This document shows, in pieces, positions 1 to 7,653 of a stretch of 64,000 nt of DNA. Where the stretch lies: NCBI GenBank assembly GCA_038002745.1, contig JBBODD010000001.1:3596001-3660000 (forward strand). Reading direction: 5' to 3'. The stretch's first letter is position 1, and every line of letters begins with the position of its first letter. The notes below the pieces were generated by a model. The model was not told the DNA's origin and did not search any database. It saw nothing but the letters and a program-made list of their open reading frames with translations. This DNA is from Bacillus sp. FSL H8-0547. GTDB lineage: Bacteria > Bacillota > Bacilli > Bacillales > Bacillaceae. The translations under genes were made by a program, and so were the position numbers.

Positions 1-90
1 AAAGCTTGGTTTTGTGAAGGTGCTTGAACAGGAGAATGTTTTCAAAAATTTACTTTAAAAGCTTTTTAATAAAAATGGGCGAATGCACAT

Positions 91-118
91 ACAGGACAGC
101 CACCTACCTCATAATGTA
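91..118 (+). promoter_or_regulatory. Possible sigma-K promoter of the YjcZ-type gene
   Basis: CATAATGTA at 110-118 fits the sigma-K -10 consensus CATAnnnTA, and an AC dinucleotide at 91-92 lies 17 nt upstream, matching the short sigma-K -35 element. It sits about 40 nt before a small gene of a sporulation family, so mother-cell expression late in sporulation is a reasonable inference. Confidence 0.4.
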
Positions 119-157
119 AGGATGTAAAGAAAAACAAAATGAAGAGGTGTTTGATTC

Positions 158-292
158 ATGTACGGTTATGACTGCGGATGTTCATATCCTTCTTATCCGG
201 TTCATTGCGGAGGCGGACTAGGAAGCAGCTTTGTATTGATTGTTGTTCTATTCATTTTGCTTATCATCGTCGGTTCTGCTTATATTTGCTAG
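158..292 (+). CDS. YjcZ family sporulation protein (44 aa)
   Basis: A 44-residue protein starting [10 protein letters not shown], with a Cys/Tyr/Gly-rich head, a GGG turn and then one hydrophobic helix (about residues 25-43) ending in Cys. This layout is typical of the YjcZ/YhcN-neighbour small spore proteins that accumulate in the forespore envelope or coat of Bacillus; their molecular role is unknown. GAAGAGGTG at about 141-149 serves as the ribosome binding site, and a sigma-K-like promoter lies upstream. A clean terminator follows within 10 nt, so it is monocistronic. Confidence 0.85.
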   Translation: MYGYDCGCSYPSYPVHCGGGLGSSFVLIVVLFILLIIVGSAYIC

Positions 293-296
293 TACC

Positions 297-327
297 TGAA
301 AAAGCCTCTGGAATGAGGCTTTTTCTC
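297..327 (+). terminator. Intrinsic terminator after the YjcZ-type gene
   Basis: The hairpin AAGCCTC-tggaat-GAGGCTT is followed by a T run, directly after the 44-aa gene. Confidence 0.8.
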
Positions 328-394
328 ATTTATTGAACACTTTCAATCAATAAATCAATGAAAAAAGCAGAAAATATTTTCTGCTTTCCATACA

Positions 395-949
395 TCAGCT
401 ATTCAGCACTTTTTCCATCACGCTGCGCGTTTTAGGGCCATAGATTCCGTCATCGGCCAGATCAGGGAAGCGCTGCTGGAATTTCAGGACGGCGGCTTTT
501 GTTTTTTCTCCGTAAATGCCGTCTTCAGTCAGTTCTGAACCGATATCATTCAATCCCTGCTGAAGTTTCAGGACGTCGCTGCCTTTGCTTCCCAGCTTGA
601 GGACAGTATTCGGCAGTCCGAAGGTATTGACGTCAATGGACAATGCTTTGTGAGTGTCCGGACCATACACGCCATCTGCCTTCAGGCCTTTTGCTTTCTG
701 GTAGAAGAATACGGTATTGGTTGTTTTCGGTCCGAAAACGCCGTCTACAGTTAGTGAAGCTTCTGCTGCTTCGTTCAAGCCGCGCTGCATAATTTTTACA
801 TTTTCTCCTCTAGCTCCTTCTTTCATAATACCTGATTCAGGTAGTGTGAAGATGTACGGCACATTTTCCTGTGCGCTTGCCTGAGGCACTGACATCCATA
901 GAGCTGAGGCGGTTACGACTGATGCTGATAAGACTTTCCATTTTTTCAT
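395..949 (-). CDS. Secreted peptidoglycan-binding protein with two PG_binding_1 domains
   Basis: The protein starts MKKWKVLSAS with a Sec signal peptide that probably ends at the PQASA-QE site near residue 26. Two PG_binding_1 repeats follow (about residues 40-102 and 112-182), each with the signatures G..VK.LQ..L, .DG.YG..T..AV..FQ. It has no catalytic domain, so it would bind cell wall without cutting it. The first in-frame ATG lies 30 nt farther upstream, but AGGGGAG placed 7 nt before the ATG at 949 favours the shorter form, which also gives a proper signal peptide. It is transcribed away from the TIR operon. Confidence 0.8.
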   Translation of the reverse strand: MKKWKVLSASVVTASALWMSVPQASAQENVPYIFTLPESGIMKEGARGENVKIMQRGLNEAAEASLTVDGVFGPKTTNTVFFYQKAKGLKADGVYGPDTHKALSIDVNTFGLPNTVLKLGSKGSDVLKLQQGLNDIGSELTEDGIYGEKTKAAVLKFQQRFPDLADDGIYGPKTRSVMEKVLNS

Positions 950-1112
950 TCTTTCTCTCCCCTTTATTTCGCTTGACATGCATGAGACGAAGGGAAGAGA
1001 ATCATTGTTTCATATAATTGTAAAAAAGAAGGAAATTAATAAAAACAAACCGCCGGTCGGTCAAATTCTGAGCTTTATCTTCAAAAATCATCAAATCTGT
1101 GCGGAATATGTG

Positions 1113-1142
1113 CGCTCCACTTTTATCGTGGAGCGTTTTTTA
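1113..1142 (+). terminator. Orphan intrinsic terminator upstream of the TIR operon
   Basis: GCGCTCCAC-ttttatc-GTGGAGCG followed by six T forms a strong plus-strand terminator. No plus-strand gene precedes it: the nearest upstream gene is on the minus strand. It may end a small RNA or act as an attenuator in the leader of the gene at 1244. Confidence 0.6.
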
Positions 1143-1243
1143 CTGTTCCGAGCATGTCCAATTCCGTTCATATCTGCCGGAAAACATGAATAGAATGTCA
1201 AGGAGACTGCATGTAAGAGTTTAGGAGGAAGGAGACACTGCAC

Positions 1244-2041
1244 TTGATCGATACCATTTTTATCAGTCATGCGCACCGTGATGAGGCATATGTCAGAGAG
1301 CTTGTAAATCTGCTGACAATGATCAAGGTGCCGAATATTGTCTGCAGTTCGTATCCCGGCTATCACATTCCTAACGATGAGGATATTTATGATTATCTTC
1401 ATCAAAAACTGAGCGGAAATTCGTGGGTTATCTATGTGCTGTCTGACCATTATTACAAGAGCCCTGCCTGCCTGAATGAAATGGGAGCCTGCTGGATCTT
1501 AAACAAAAAGTACACGGCAATCCTGACGCCTTCATTCGATTACAAAGAGATGAAGGGCGCAATCAATCCAAACCAGATTTCGTTCAAATTGAACGACCTG
1601 GACAGGCTTTATGAGTTTCTTGAAAACGCGAGAGATGTTTTTAAAATAGAAAAACAAACCGGCACATTTCTGGTGAAAATATGCGAGCAGGCAGTCAGTC
1701 ACGTGAATCAGCTTGCTGATGATGAACGCAGAAACAGGAAAATGGCCGGCTGCAGACTTGAGGGCATCCGCCTGGATCCAGAAGACGGAAGGAAATTTCA
1801 GTTCAGGCTGAGACTTTCAAATCCTGAAGAATTTGATATCCGGGTCGATGTCATAAAAATTGAGGCAGCGGATGAAAACGGGGAAACCTTTTCGCAGACA
1901 TTGCAGCCTGCGAATCTGAAGCTTTACAGCAAGGAAAATAAAATTGTTTTTCTTTCTGCGGAGATCGGTGATTCAAACTATGAGCCATACATCCATCAGA
2001 GAGAAACGGTTGATTTGAAGTTCAGCAGAGATGTCTGGTAG
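1244..2041 (+). CDS. TIR domain protein (265 aa)
   Basis: Residues 1 to about 135 look like a TIR domain: the opening strand IDTIFISHAHRDE, helix YVRELVNLL, the strand WVIYVLSDHYY, and SPACLNEMGACW, where the Glu lies at the position of the catalytic glutamate of NAD-cleaving TIR enzymes. Residues about 170-265 are beta-rich and unrecognised, possibly a sensor or binding domain. The start is TTG, chosen because AGGAGGAAGGAG ends 9 nt before it. It is the first gene of a tight three-gene operon (gaps of 29 and 17 nt). Bacterial TIR proteins often serve in antiphage NAD depletion or cyclic-ADPR signalling, but that role is inferred here. There is no transmembrane segment. Confidence 0.75.
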   Translation: MIDTIFISHAHRDEAYVRELVNLLTMIKVPNIVCSSYPGYHIPNDEDIYDYLHQKLSGNSWVIYVLSDHYYKSPACLNEMGACWILNKKYTAILTPSFDYKEMKGAINPNQISFKLNDLDRLYEFLENARDVFKIEKQTGTFLVKICEQAVSHVNQLADDERRNRKMAGCRLEGIRLDPEDGRKFQFRLRLSNPEEFDIRVDVIKIEAADENGETFSQTLQPANLKLYSKENKIVFLSAEIGDSNYEPYIHQRETVDLKFSRDVW

Positions 2042-2070
2042 AGGGCTGCTGCTAGATAGGAGGGTAATGG

Positions 2071-2754
2071 ATGAAAATAGAATTAAGTGCCGAACAGTCA
2101 GAGCTGAAAAACAGGATTCAATCTAAGCTTGAGGAAATCCTTCACTTTCTTTCGCTGTCAAGAGAAGAAAGACAGGTTCAGTCGTACCGTCATATTGAGC
2201 AGGTTTATGACGAAATGGGAATAGCCGCCCACTCTCTTTATCTCTCCCTGAATCCAAAACCAAAACATTTGAAAAAAACAGTACGGCTGCGCAAAATGAC
2301 ACCGGGAGATCCCCAGTTTTACCAGCACATCCGGCCTGTTCAGGAACTCCTGAATTATTTAAATAATCAGCAGGCGAATGATGAACCGTGTGATCAGACA
2401 CTGGGCGAGACGTTTTATCTAAATGTGTTCACCCGCAAATGGGGCAAAAGCGACAAGTATACTCTGATCCGTAATGAGGAGGGATGGCTTGTCAGGCACT
2501 CATCCCAAACAGAACAGGGAGGAAGGGATGCTGAGCCGATCCTGAGCTACGTTCTCAGATATGATCAGGTTTCTTATCCGCGGAATTTGAGCACCATCAT
2601 GGAGGATATCTGGTACCGTGCAGCCGAAGAAGGACTGCCGCGGGAAAAGGTTCAGGCAATGCTTCAGGAAGTCGCCGACTGGATTACGATGACAGAGCAG
2701 AACTATCCAAGTCATATCGCACTGGAAAATGAGGAAAAAGGGTATTTCTCGTAA
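2071..2754 (+). CDS. Unknown protein in the TIR operon (227 aa)
   Basis: I do not recognise a family. The N-terminal 80 residues are predicted helical with charged heptads (AEQSELKNRIQSKLEEIL), and the middle is mixed alpha/beta (FYLNVFTRKWGKSDKYTL). The C-terminus is helical and ends acidic. There is no signal peptide, membrane span or obvious catalytic motif, so it is probably a soluble cytosolic protein. It has a good ribosome site (GGAGGG, 6 nt spacing) and lies 29 nt after the TIR gene, suggesting joint function as a partner or regulator of the TIR protein. Confidence 0.7.
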   Translation: MKIELSAEQSELKNRIQSKLEEILHFLSLSREERQVQSYRHIEQVYDEMGIAAHSLYLSLNPKPKHLKKTVRLRKMTPGDPQFYQHIRPVQELLNYLNNQQANDEPCDQTLGETFYLNVFTRKWGKSDKYTLIRNEEGWLVRHSSQTEQGGRDAEPILSYVLRYDQVSYPRNLSTIMEDIWYRAAEEGLPREKVQAMLQEVADWITMTEQNYPSHIALENEEKGYFS

Positions 2755-2771
2755 CCGGGAAAGGGGTAAAC

Positions 2772-3581
2772 ATGGGATATTTTATACAGACGGATGATGC
2801 TGTCAAGATCTTCGTTGAAGATGTGGGGCCAAGTGATGGCCAGGTGCTTTTTTTGATCCACGGCTGGCCTGTTGATCACAGGATGTACGAATATCAGCTG
2901 GATCAGCTTCCTAAGCTTGGTTTCAGGTGCGTTCTCATCGACCTGCGTGGATTTGGAAAATCAGACAAACCCTATACCGGTTATTCCTATGACCGGCTAT
3001 CTGATGACGTTAAGGCCGTCATTGAAATCCTCCAGCTGAAAGACATTGCACTGGGCGGTTTTTCAATGGGCGGTGCCATTGCCATCAGGTATATGGCGAG
3101 GCATTCAGGTTACAGGGTCAGGAAGCTTGCCCTTTTTGGGGCAGCGGCTCCTTCCTTTACCAAGCGGCCTGACTATCCGCATGGAATGGCCAGATCTGAA
3201 GTCACCAAACTGATTCAGCAGACCTATACTGACAGACCGGACATGCTGACAGGATTCGGGCAGATTTTCTTCGCCAAGTACATTTCAGAAAGTTTTAAAA
3301 ACTGGTTCCAGAGCCTTGGACTTGATGCGTCCGGACATGGGACGGCACAGACAGCCGAGTCTCTCCGTGATGAGGATTTGAGAGAGGATTTAGGGAAAAT
3401 CACTGTTCCGGCAGCTATTTTCCACGGCATGAAAGATCAAATCTGCCCGTTTATATTCGCAGAGCTGATGCATAAAGGCATACTTGATTCTGAACTCATT
3501 CCGTTTAAATACAGCGGTCATGGCCTTTTCTATGATGAACTGGAAAAGTTCAACCGGGAACTCATTCGATTTTTGGAATAA
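2772..3581 (+). CDS. Alpha/beta hydrolase (269 aa)
   Basis: A classic alpha/beta hydrolase fold: oxyanion region HGWPVDHRM near residue 31, DLRGFGKSD, nucleophile elbow GGFSMGGA with Ser near residue 99, an acid in the HGMKDQICP loop, and catalytic His in YSGHGLFYDE near the end. The length is usual for haloperoxidase- or esterase-type members. It starts 17 nt after the preceding gene with AAAGGGG as ribosome site, making it the third gene of the TIR operon. Its substrate cannot be told from sequence. It could be an ordinary esterase that happens to be co-transcribed. Confidence 0.85.
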   Translation: MGYFIQTDDAVKIFVEDVGPSDGQVLFLIHGWPVDHRMYEYQLDQLPKLGFRCVLIDLRGFGKSDKPYTGYSYDRLSDDVKAVIEILQLKDIALGGFSMGGAIAIRYMARHSGYRVRKLALFGAAAPSFTKRPDYPHGMARSEVTKLIQQTYTDRPDMLTGFGQIFFAKYISESFKNWFQSLGLDASGHGTAQTAESLRDEDLREDLGKITVPAAIFHGMKDQICPFIFAELMHKGILDSELIPFKYSGHGLFYDELEKFNRELIRFLE

Positions 3582-3587
3582 ATGCTA

Positions 3588-3616
3588 TTGCTTCCCTTTC
3601 CGTCACACTTTATGAT
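3588..3616 (+). promoter_or_regulatory. Sigma-A promoter for the 3646 gene
   Basis: TTGCTT at 3588-3593 and TATGAT at 3611-3616 are separated by 17 nt, just upstream of the gene starting at 3646. Confidence 0.6.
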
Positions 3617-3645
3617 AAAGCTAGTGTACATAAAGGGGAGGCACA

Positions 3646-4269
3646 ATGTTGAAACAGCACATCATTTTTTATACGGTTATCTTTCTCGGATGCTTTTCAC
3701 TTGGATTTTTTGAAGCACCTATTTACCTGATTGGATTACTGCTTACTCTGTCAATGGGTTGGTACATGTATGTTCAGATAAGTCCGGTCCTGTTTTCAAA
3801 GGATATCCGGAAGTCTGAATCCTATATTCTCAAGCATCAGAGTAATCCAATGTATCAGTTTTATTATGCTATCGCGAACAACCTGGATGCTGAAGCCGAA
3901 GAGGCAATGGAAAAATTCCAGTCAAAATATAAAAACTCAGAGCGCCGGGCGTTGATTCAAACGACTTATGCCTTATATAAACAGGAGCCGTCCGAAGCGA
4001 AAAAACACGTCCATTTGATTAAATCTCCGGCATACAGGACCTATTATGAGGGACTGATTGCAGCTGAAAGCAGAAATTTCAAAGAAGCCAAAGAACATGC
4101 AGACAGGCTGCCGGAGGGCTGGATGAAAAACAGCATTCTTGCAGAAATGGCAGAAAAACACGGGAAAAAGAGCGAAGCCAAAGAGCGCGCCGCAATCGCA
4201 TTCGAGCAGACAAGAGGGCTTCAGCGGTATATCCTTTATAAAAATTTTGAAACGCATCTGGCTTCCTAG
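3646..4269 (+). CDS. Membrane-anchored protein with TPR-like helical domain (207 aa)
   Basis: Two hydrophobic segments (about residues 5-22 and 26-46) anchor the protein. The rest is a cytosolic helical domain with alternating short helices (YQFYYAIANNL, EEAMEKFQSKY, YYEGLIAAESRNFKEAKEHADRL, AEMAEKHGKKSEA) that resembles degenerate tetratricopeptide repeats. Such proteins usually mediate protein contacts. No family name can be given. It has its own promoter and terminator, so it is a single-gene unit. Confidence 0.65.
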   Translation: MLKQHIIFYTVIFLGCFSLGFFEAPIYLIGLLLTLSMGWYMYVQISPVLFSKDIRKSESYILKHQSNPMYQFYYAIANNLDAEAEEAMEKFQSKYKNSERRALIQTTYALYKQEPSEAKKHVHLIKSPAYRTYYEGLIAAESRNFKEAKEHADRLPEGWMKNSILAEMAEKHGKKSEAKERAAIAFEQTRGLQRYILYKNFETHLAS

Positions 4270-4274
4270 CCGGA

Positions 4275-4302
4275 AAAAACGACGCAGAAATGCGTCTTTT
4301 TT
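4275..4302 (+). terminator. Intrinsic terminator after the 3646 gene
   Basis: GACGCA-gaaa-TGCGTC followed by six T, directly after the stop codon region. Confidence 0.8.
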
Positions 4303-4507
4303 AATTTAAAAAAAGGAGAAAAAGCAGGGGCGCAGGAGAAATCTGCAAAATCCGGGAGAGTGGAATAAGATGAAAAACGAATATTCAGGGGGATGGGAAT
4401 GCAAAGAGTAAGGAAAACGTTGGCCATAGAACCATGGACAAACATGCCTGAAACATGAAAAATTGGCATCACTGATCAGAGATTTTTCACATAAACTAAA
4501 AAAACAG

Positions 4508-4536
4508 TTGAAATCATTTTCGTCACATTGTAAAAT
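4508..4536 (+). promoter_or_regulatory. Sigma-A promoter of the thrZ leader
   Basis: TTGAAA at 4508-4513, a 17-nt spacer and TAAAAT at 4531-4536 give a good vegetative promoter. It would place the transcript start near 4543, just before the first T-box stem I. Confidence 0.7.
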
Positions 4537-4542
4537 CATGTT

Positions 4543-4831
4543 AATTTAGAAAACGTGATGAAAAGGACACGAGCCATTTTTACCGGTTGCCAGAGAGGGG
4601 AGGACTGCTGGAAACTTCCCAACACGGAAAATGTGCTTACCGCCTTTGAACCGCACGGAGGAAATGCCGTGCCGCAGCCGCTGCGTTAAAGCTCTGGAGC
4701 CGTTGTTTAGGAAAGTTTGGGTAAAGGTTTGCACATCGATGCGGGCACTTACGCTTTTCTAATTCGGGAATCTGGGTGGAACCACGGGCAAAGCGCGCTC
4801 GTCCCTGTCATAGGGATGAGTGCGCTTTTTA
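4543..4831 (+). ncRNA. T-box riboswitch 1 (threonine specifier)
   Basis: This is a tRNA-sensing leader. It shows the stem I AGAGA element (about 4591-4595), a specifier codon ACC (Thr) at 4639-4641 followed by G, the antiterminator T-box core GGGTGGAACCACGGG at 4774-4788 with the UGGA bulge at 4777-4780 that pairs with the tRNA acceptor end, and a terminator stem (GCGC..GTCCCT/AGGGAT..GCGC) ending in T at about 4793-4830. Uncharged tRNA-Thr should stabilise the antiterminator and let transcription continue into the second T-box. Confidence 0.9.
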
Positions 4832-4844
4832 TATTTTATAGGTT

Positions 4845-5220
4845 TTGACAAGGACACGAGGCATGAACACCGCGCAACAGAGAGGGAAGGATGGCTGAGA
4901 ACTTTCCGGCGCAGGAGCATGAACTTACCGCCTTTGAATAACCGTACGGAGGAAATGCCGTGCCGCAGCCGCTGCGTTAAAGCGCTGGAGCTGTTTTTAG
5001 AAAAGTATGGGTAAATGATCTAGCATCTTTGTCCAGCATCAGTGCCCAACTCCTCTGCCAGAACAAAATCCGCCAAAATGGCGGGAACCGGACTTTTCGC
5101 CGGATTTCGTATCTGTCTTTCGGAGCTGAACGGGTACTTACGCTTTTCTAATTCGGAAATCTGGGTGGAACCACGGGCAAAGCGCGCTCGTCCCTGCTAT
5201 AGGGATGAGTGCGCTTTTTT
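4845..5220 (+). ncRNA. T-box riboswitch 2 (threonine specifier), in tandem
   Basis: A second complete T-box follows the first terminator by about 15 nt. It repeats the AGAGA element (about 4880), specifier ACC at 4927-4929, the core GGGTGGAACCACGGG with UGGA at 5166-5169, and a terminator stem with T tract at 5181-5220. The block around 4940-4985 is nearly identical to the first copy, which points to duplication. It differs by roughly 80-100 extra nt before the antiterminator (about 5010-5130) containing nested hairpins, for example CGCC-aaaat-GGCG inside AATCC...GGATT. Confidence 0.9.
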
Positions 5221-5246
5221 ATATTTCTGCGAAAGAAGGGATTATG

Positions 5247-6974
5247 ATGGGAAATCAGAAAAAGGAAAAAAATCAGGAGGACATCAATTATTCTAGTGCA
5301 CAGCTTCTCGCAAGGGCAGTCAGCAGACTGTATCCGGGAGCGGTCCTTGGAGGCGAGGCTTCTCATCAGCACGGTTTTTATGCAGAGCTTCTGCTTCCGC
5401 AAAGCATAAAAGAAAAAGAACTGAAAGACATTGAAGCGGAAATGGAGCGCATCTTAGGACAGGGTGAAAAGTGGGAGCATATTTCGTTATCCCGTGAAGA
5501 AGCCATCGCTTTATTTTCAGAAAAGGGAGAGTATTTAAAAGCAGAGCAGCTGTGTGAGATGGACGAGGAAAGTGTGATAGTTTGCAGACACGGGGAGTAT
5601 ATGAACATATCGAATGAACCCCTCTCCATCTCTGCCATTAAAGCTTTTAAACTTCATGCAGTTGCAGGCGCCTACTGGAAGGGTGACAAGTCAGGACATG
5701 TGCTTCAGCGGATAAGCGGTACAGCATTTGCAAGCAGAAAAGAAATGGTTTTGTTTGAAAAAGAACAGGAGGAACTAAAAAAACGGGATCACCGCAAGAT
5801 TGGAAAAGAGATGGAGCTTTTCCTGTTTTCTGAAGAAGCACCCGGCATGCCCTTTTTCCTGCCAAACGGTCAAATTATGCGCAACGAGCTGCAGTCGCTG
5901 CTCCGGGAGGTTCAGGGTGCAGCAGGCTATCAGGAGGTTTCTTCCCCGTTTATGATGAATGAGCGGCTATGGAGACAATCCGGCCACTGGGATCATTATC
6001 ACGAAAATATGTATTTTTCAGATGTTGATGAAGAAACATTTGCGCTTAAGCCGATGAACTGTCCGGGACACATGATCATGTTTAACCAGCAGCTTTTTTC
6101 CTACAGAGATCTGCCGGTCAGATATGCAGAATTCGGACAGGTGCACCGGCATGAGTACAGCGGCGCCCTGAATGGCCTGCTTAGAGTCCGGACTTTTTGT
6201 CAGGATGATGCTCATTTGTTCGTGCGTCCGGATCAAATACAGGATGAAGTAAAAAGTGTTCTTGGGATGATTGATTATGTCTACCGTACTCTGGGATTTG
6301 ACTATTCGGTCGAGCTTTCAACTAGACCGGAAAATTCAATGGGAGAGGATGAACTATGGCAGGATGCGGAAGCGGCACTGCAGGGAGTGCTGGACGAGAT
6401 GGGGATGCCTTACCGTATAAATGAAGGAGACGGAGCTTTTTACGGACCGAAGATTGATTTCCACATACAGGATGCCATGAAGAGAAGTCATCAATGTGCG
6501 ACAGTACAGCTTGATTTTCAGATGCCTGTGAAGTTTGACTGCAGTTATATCAGCGAGAAAAATGAAAAAGAGCGGCCAGTCGTCATTCACCGCGCCATTG
6601 CAGGCTCTCTTGACAGATTTCTTGGAATTCTTATCGAACACTTTGCCGGTGTGTTTCCATTGTGGCTTGCCCCTGTTCAGGCTGTGATTCTTCCAGTTGC
6701 AGAAGTGCACCGCGGCTATGCAGAAGAAGTCAAAAATAAGCTTGCAGCAAAAGGCATTCGCGTTCAAATGGATGTAAGCGGAGAAAAGCTTGGTTATAAA
6801 ATCAGAAAGGCGCAAAAAAGCAGGGTGCCTTACATGTTGATACTTGGTGATCAGGAAATGAGTGCTGGCCATGTTAATGTCAGGAAACACGGGGAGAAAC
6901 AGTCTCTGACAATGGAGATTGAAGAGCTGGTGGATCATCTCAGGGAGAAGATTGAGAAGCGGGAATTGAGCTGA
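5247..6974 (+). CDS. thrZ: Threonyl-tRNA synthetase, ThrZ-like, lacking TGS and an intact editing site
   Basis: It would charge tRNA-Thr with threonine. The catalytic core is intact: MNCPGHM (zinc Cys), RHEYSGALNGLLRVR (motif 2), CQDDAH (zinc His), VIHRAIAGSLDR (zinc His and motif 3), then a complete anticodon-binding domain. At about 575 residues it is some 65 shorter than usual because the N-terminal TGS domain is absent. The editing domain is present but its four metal-type ligands are gone: the HxxxH motif reads Y15-Q19, and CxxxH reads S122-L126. The ATG at 5247 is 6 nt after GAAGGG; an ATG at 5244 is also possible. Expression is controlled by two upstream T-boxes, as for B. subtilis thrZ, the inducible second ThrRS. 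Confidence 0.92.
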   Translation: MGNQKKEKNQEDINYSSAQLLARAVSRLYPGAVLGGEASHQHGFYAELLLPQSIKEKELKDIEAEMERILGQGEKWEHISLSREEAIALFSEKGEYLKAEQLCEMDEESVIVCRHGEYMNISNEPLSISAIKAFKLHAVAGAYWKGDKSGHVLQRISGTAFASRKEMVLFEKEQEELKKRDHRKIGKEMELFLFSEEAPGMPFFLPNGQIMRNELQSLLREVQGAAGYQEVSSPFMMNERLWRQSGHWDHYHENMYFSDVDEETFALKPMNCPGHMIMFNQQLFSYRDLPVRYAEFGQVHRHEYSGALNGLLRVRTFCQDDAHLFVRPDQIQDEVKSVLGMIDYVYRTLGFDYSVELSTRPENSMGEDELWQDAEAALQGVLDEMGMPYRINEGDGAFYGPKIDFHIQDAMKRSHQCATVQLDFQMPVKFDCSYISEKNEKERPVVIHRAIAGSLDRFLGILIEHFAGVFPLWLAPVQAVILPVAEVHRGYAEEVKNKLAAKGIRVQMDVSGEKLGYKIRKAQKSRVPYMLILGDQEMSAGHVNVRKHGEKQSLTMEIEELVDHLREKIEKRELS

Positions 6975-7018
6975 AATGATGATGCTTAAGCGGAAGCCGG
7001 CTGGCAGTGAATGCAATG

Positions 7019-7117
7019 AAGTTGGCAGTTATTCTGTCAAAGTCGGCAGTAAATGAATGAAAGTTGGCAGTAATTTAACCAAAGTTGGCAGTAAAACCGT
7101 GGTAGTTGGAAGTAAAC
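7019..7117 (+). repeat. Five-copy intergenic array with exact 21-nt period (GTTGGCAGTAA)
   Basis: Five imperfect copies of AAGTTGGCAGTAA lie between thrZ and its terminator. The GG of each copy falls at 7024, 7045, 7066, 7087 and 7108, exactly 21 nt apart. The reverse complement, TTACTGCCAAC, matches the TTACTACCAAC motif that recurs at the same 21-nt period inside the repeats at 50436-51113. It is not part of an open reading frame that looks real. Confidence 0.75.
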
Positions 7118-7163
7118 CATGTTAGTAAGTGTTTTTCTTAAAGAGTTCTTCTTCACAAAAAGA

Positions 7164-7187
7164 AAAGAGAGCAATTTTGCTCTCTTT
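7164..7187. terminator. Bidirectional terminator between thrZ and yuiD
   Basis: Perfect 10-bp arms AAAGAGAGCA-attt-TGCTCTCTTT separate two convergent genes and can serve both. Confidence 0.75.
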
Positions 7188-7188
7188 C

Positions 7189-7653
7189 TTACTTATCTTC
7201 AAGTTTTGCACTGATTAACCCAAGAACCACACCTAAAATACCTCCGCCAACAACTTCAAGAGGCTGGTGTCCCAGCACTTCTTTCAGTTCTTCTTCGCGT
7301 TTAATGTGTCCAAGTCCGGGAAGGTGCTCTGAAATAACGGCCATCTCTCCGTCAATGTCATTGATCAGTTTGGCAATTTCACCTGTATGCCGTCTGATAC
7401 CCTGTGCATCGTACATCACAATGATGCCGAAAATCACGGCAATCGCCGTTTCAATGGAAGTTGTCCCGTTTTTAGCTGCAACATAAGTGGAAAGAGCAGC
7501 AACGCCTGCTGAGTGGGAGCTCGGCATTCCGCCTGTCGTGACAATTTGCTTCACATCCCATTTTCCTGAAAGACGTTTGTAGGTGAATATTTTTAATCCC
7601 TGAGCAATGGCAATAGCACCAACTGCTGTTATGATTCCTCGATTCATGCTCAT
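7189..7653 (-). CDS. yuiD: DUF212 / divergent PAP2 family membrane protein YuiD
   Basis: A 154-aa integral membrane protein with 3-4 hydrophobic segments. The motif GGMPSSHSAG (about residue 42) is the hallmark of the divergent PAP2 (acid phosphatase/vanadium-haloperoxidase-related) family, followed by YDAQGIRRHTGE. The match to B. subtilis YuiD is strong over the whole length. The substrate is unknown; related PAP2 proteins dephosphorylate lipid phosphates. The start at 7653 is chosen because GAGGTGA lies 10 nt upstream; the longer reading frame adds 13 residues without a ribosome site. Confidence 0.88.
   Translation of the reverse strand: MSMNRGIITAVGAIAIAQGLKIFTYKRLSGKWDVKQIVTTGGMPSSHSAGVAALSTYVAAKNGTTSIETAIAVIFGIIVMYDAQGIRRHTGEIAKLINDIDGEMAVISEHLPGLGHIKREEELKEVLGHQPLEVVGGGILGVVLGLISAKLEDK

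Noticed and set aside
978-1193. 71-aa plus-strand reading frame before the TIR gene
   Set aside because: No ribosome site, runs through a terminator hairpin and has no similarity to anything recognisable.
4306-4507. A third T-box before the two described
   Set aside because: There is no AGAGA element, specifier loop or TGGAACC core, and the promoter lies after this region.
4820-5296. Short protein frames within the tandem T-boxes
   Set aside because: They overlap conserved RNA elements and terminators and have no ribosome sites.
6354-7016. 220-aa minus-strand reading frame opposite thrZ
   Set aside because: It is antisense to well-conserved ThrRS sequence, has no ribosome site and is composed of residues that mirror the plus-strand codons.
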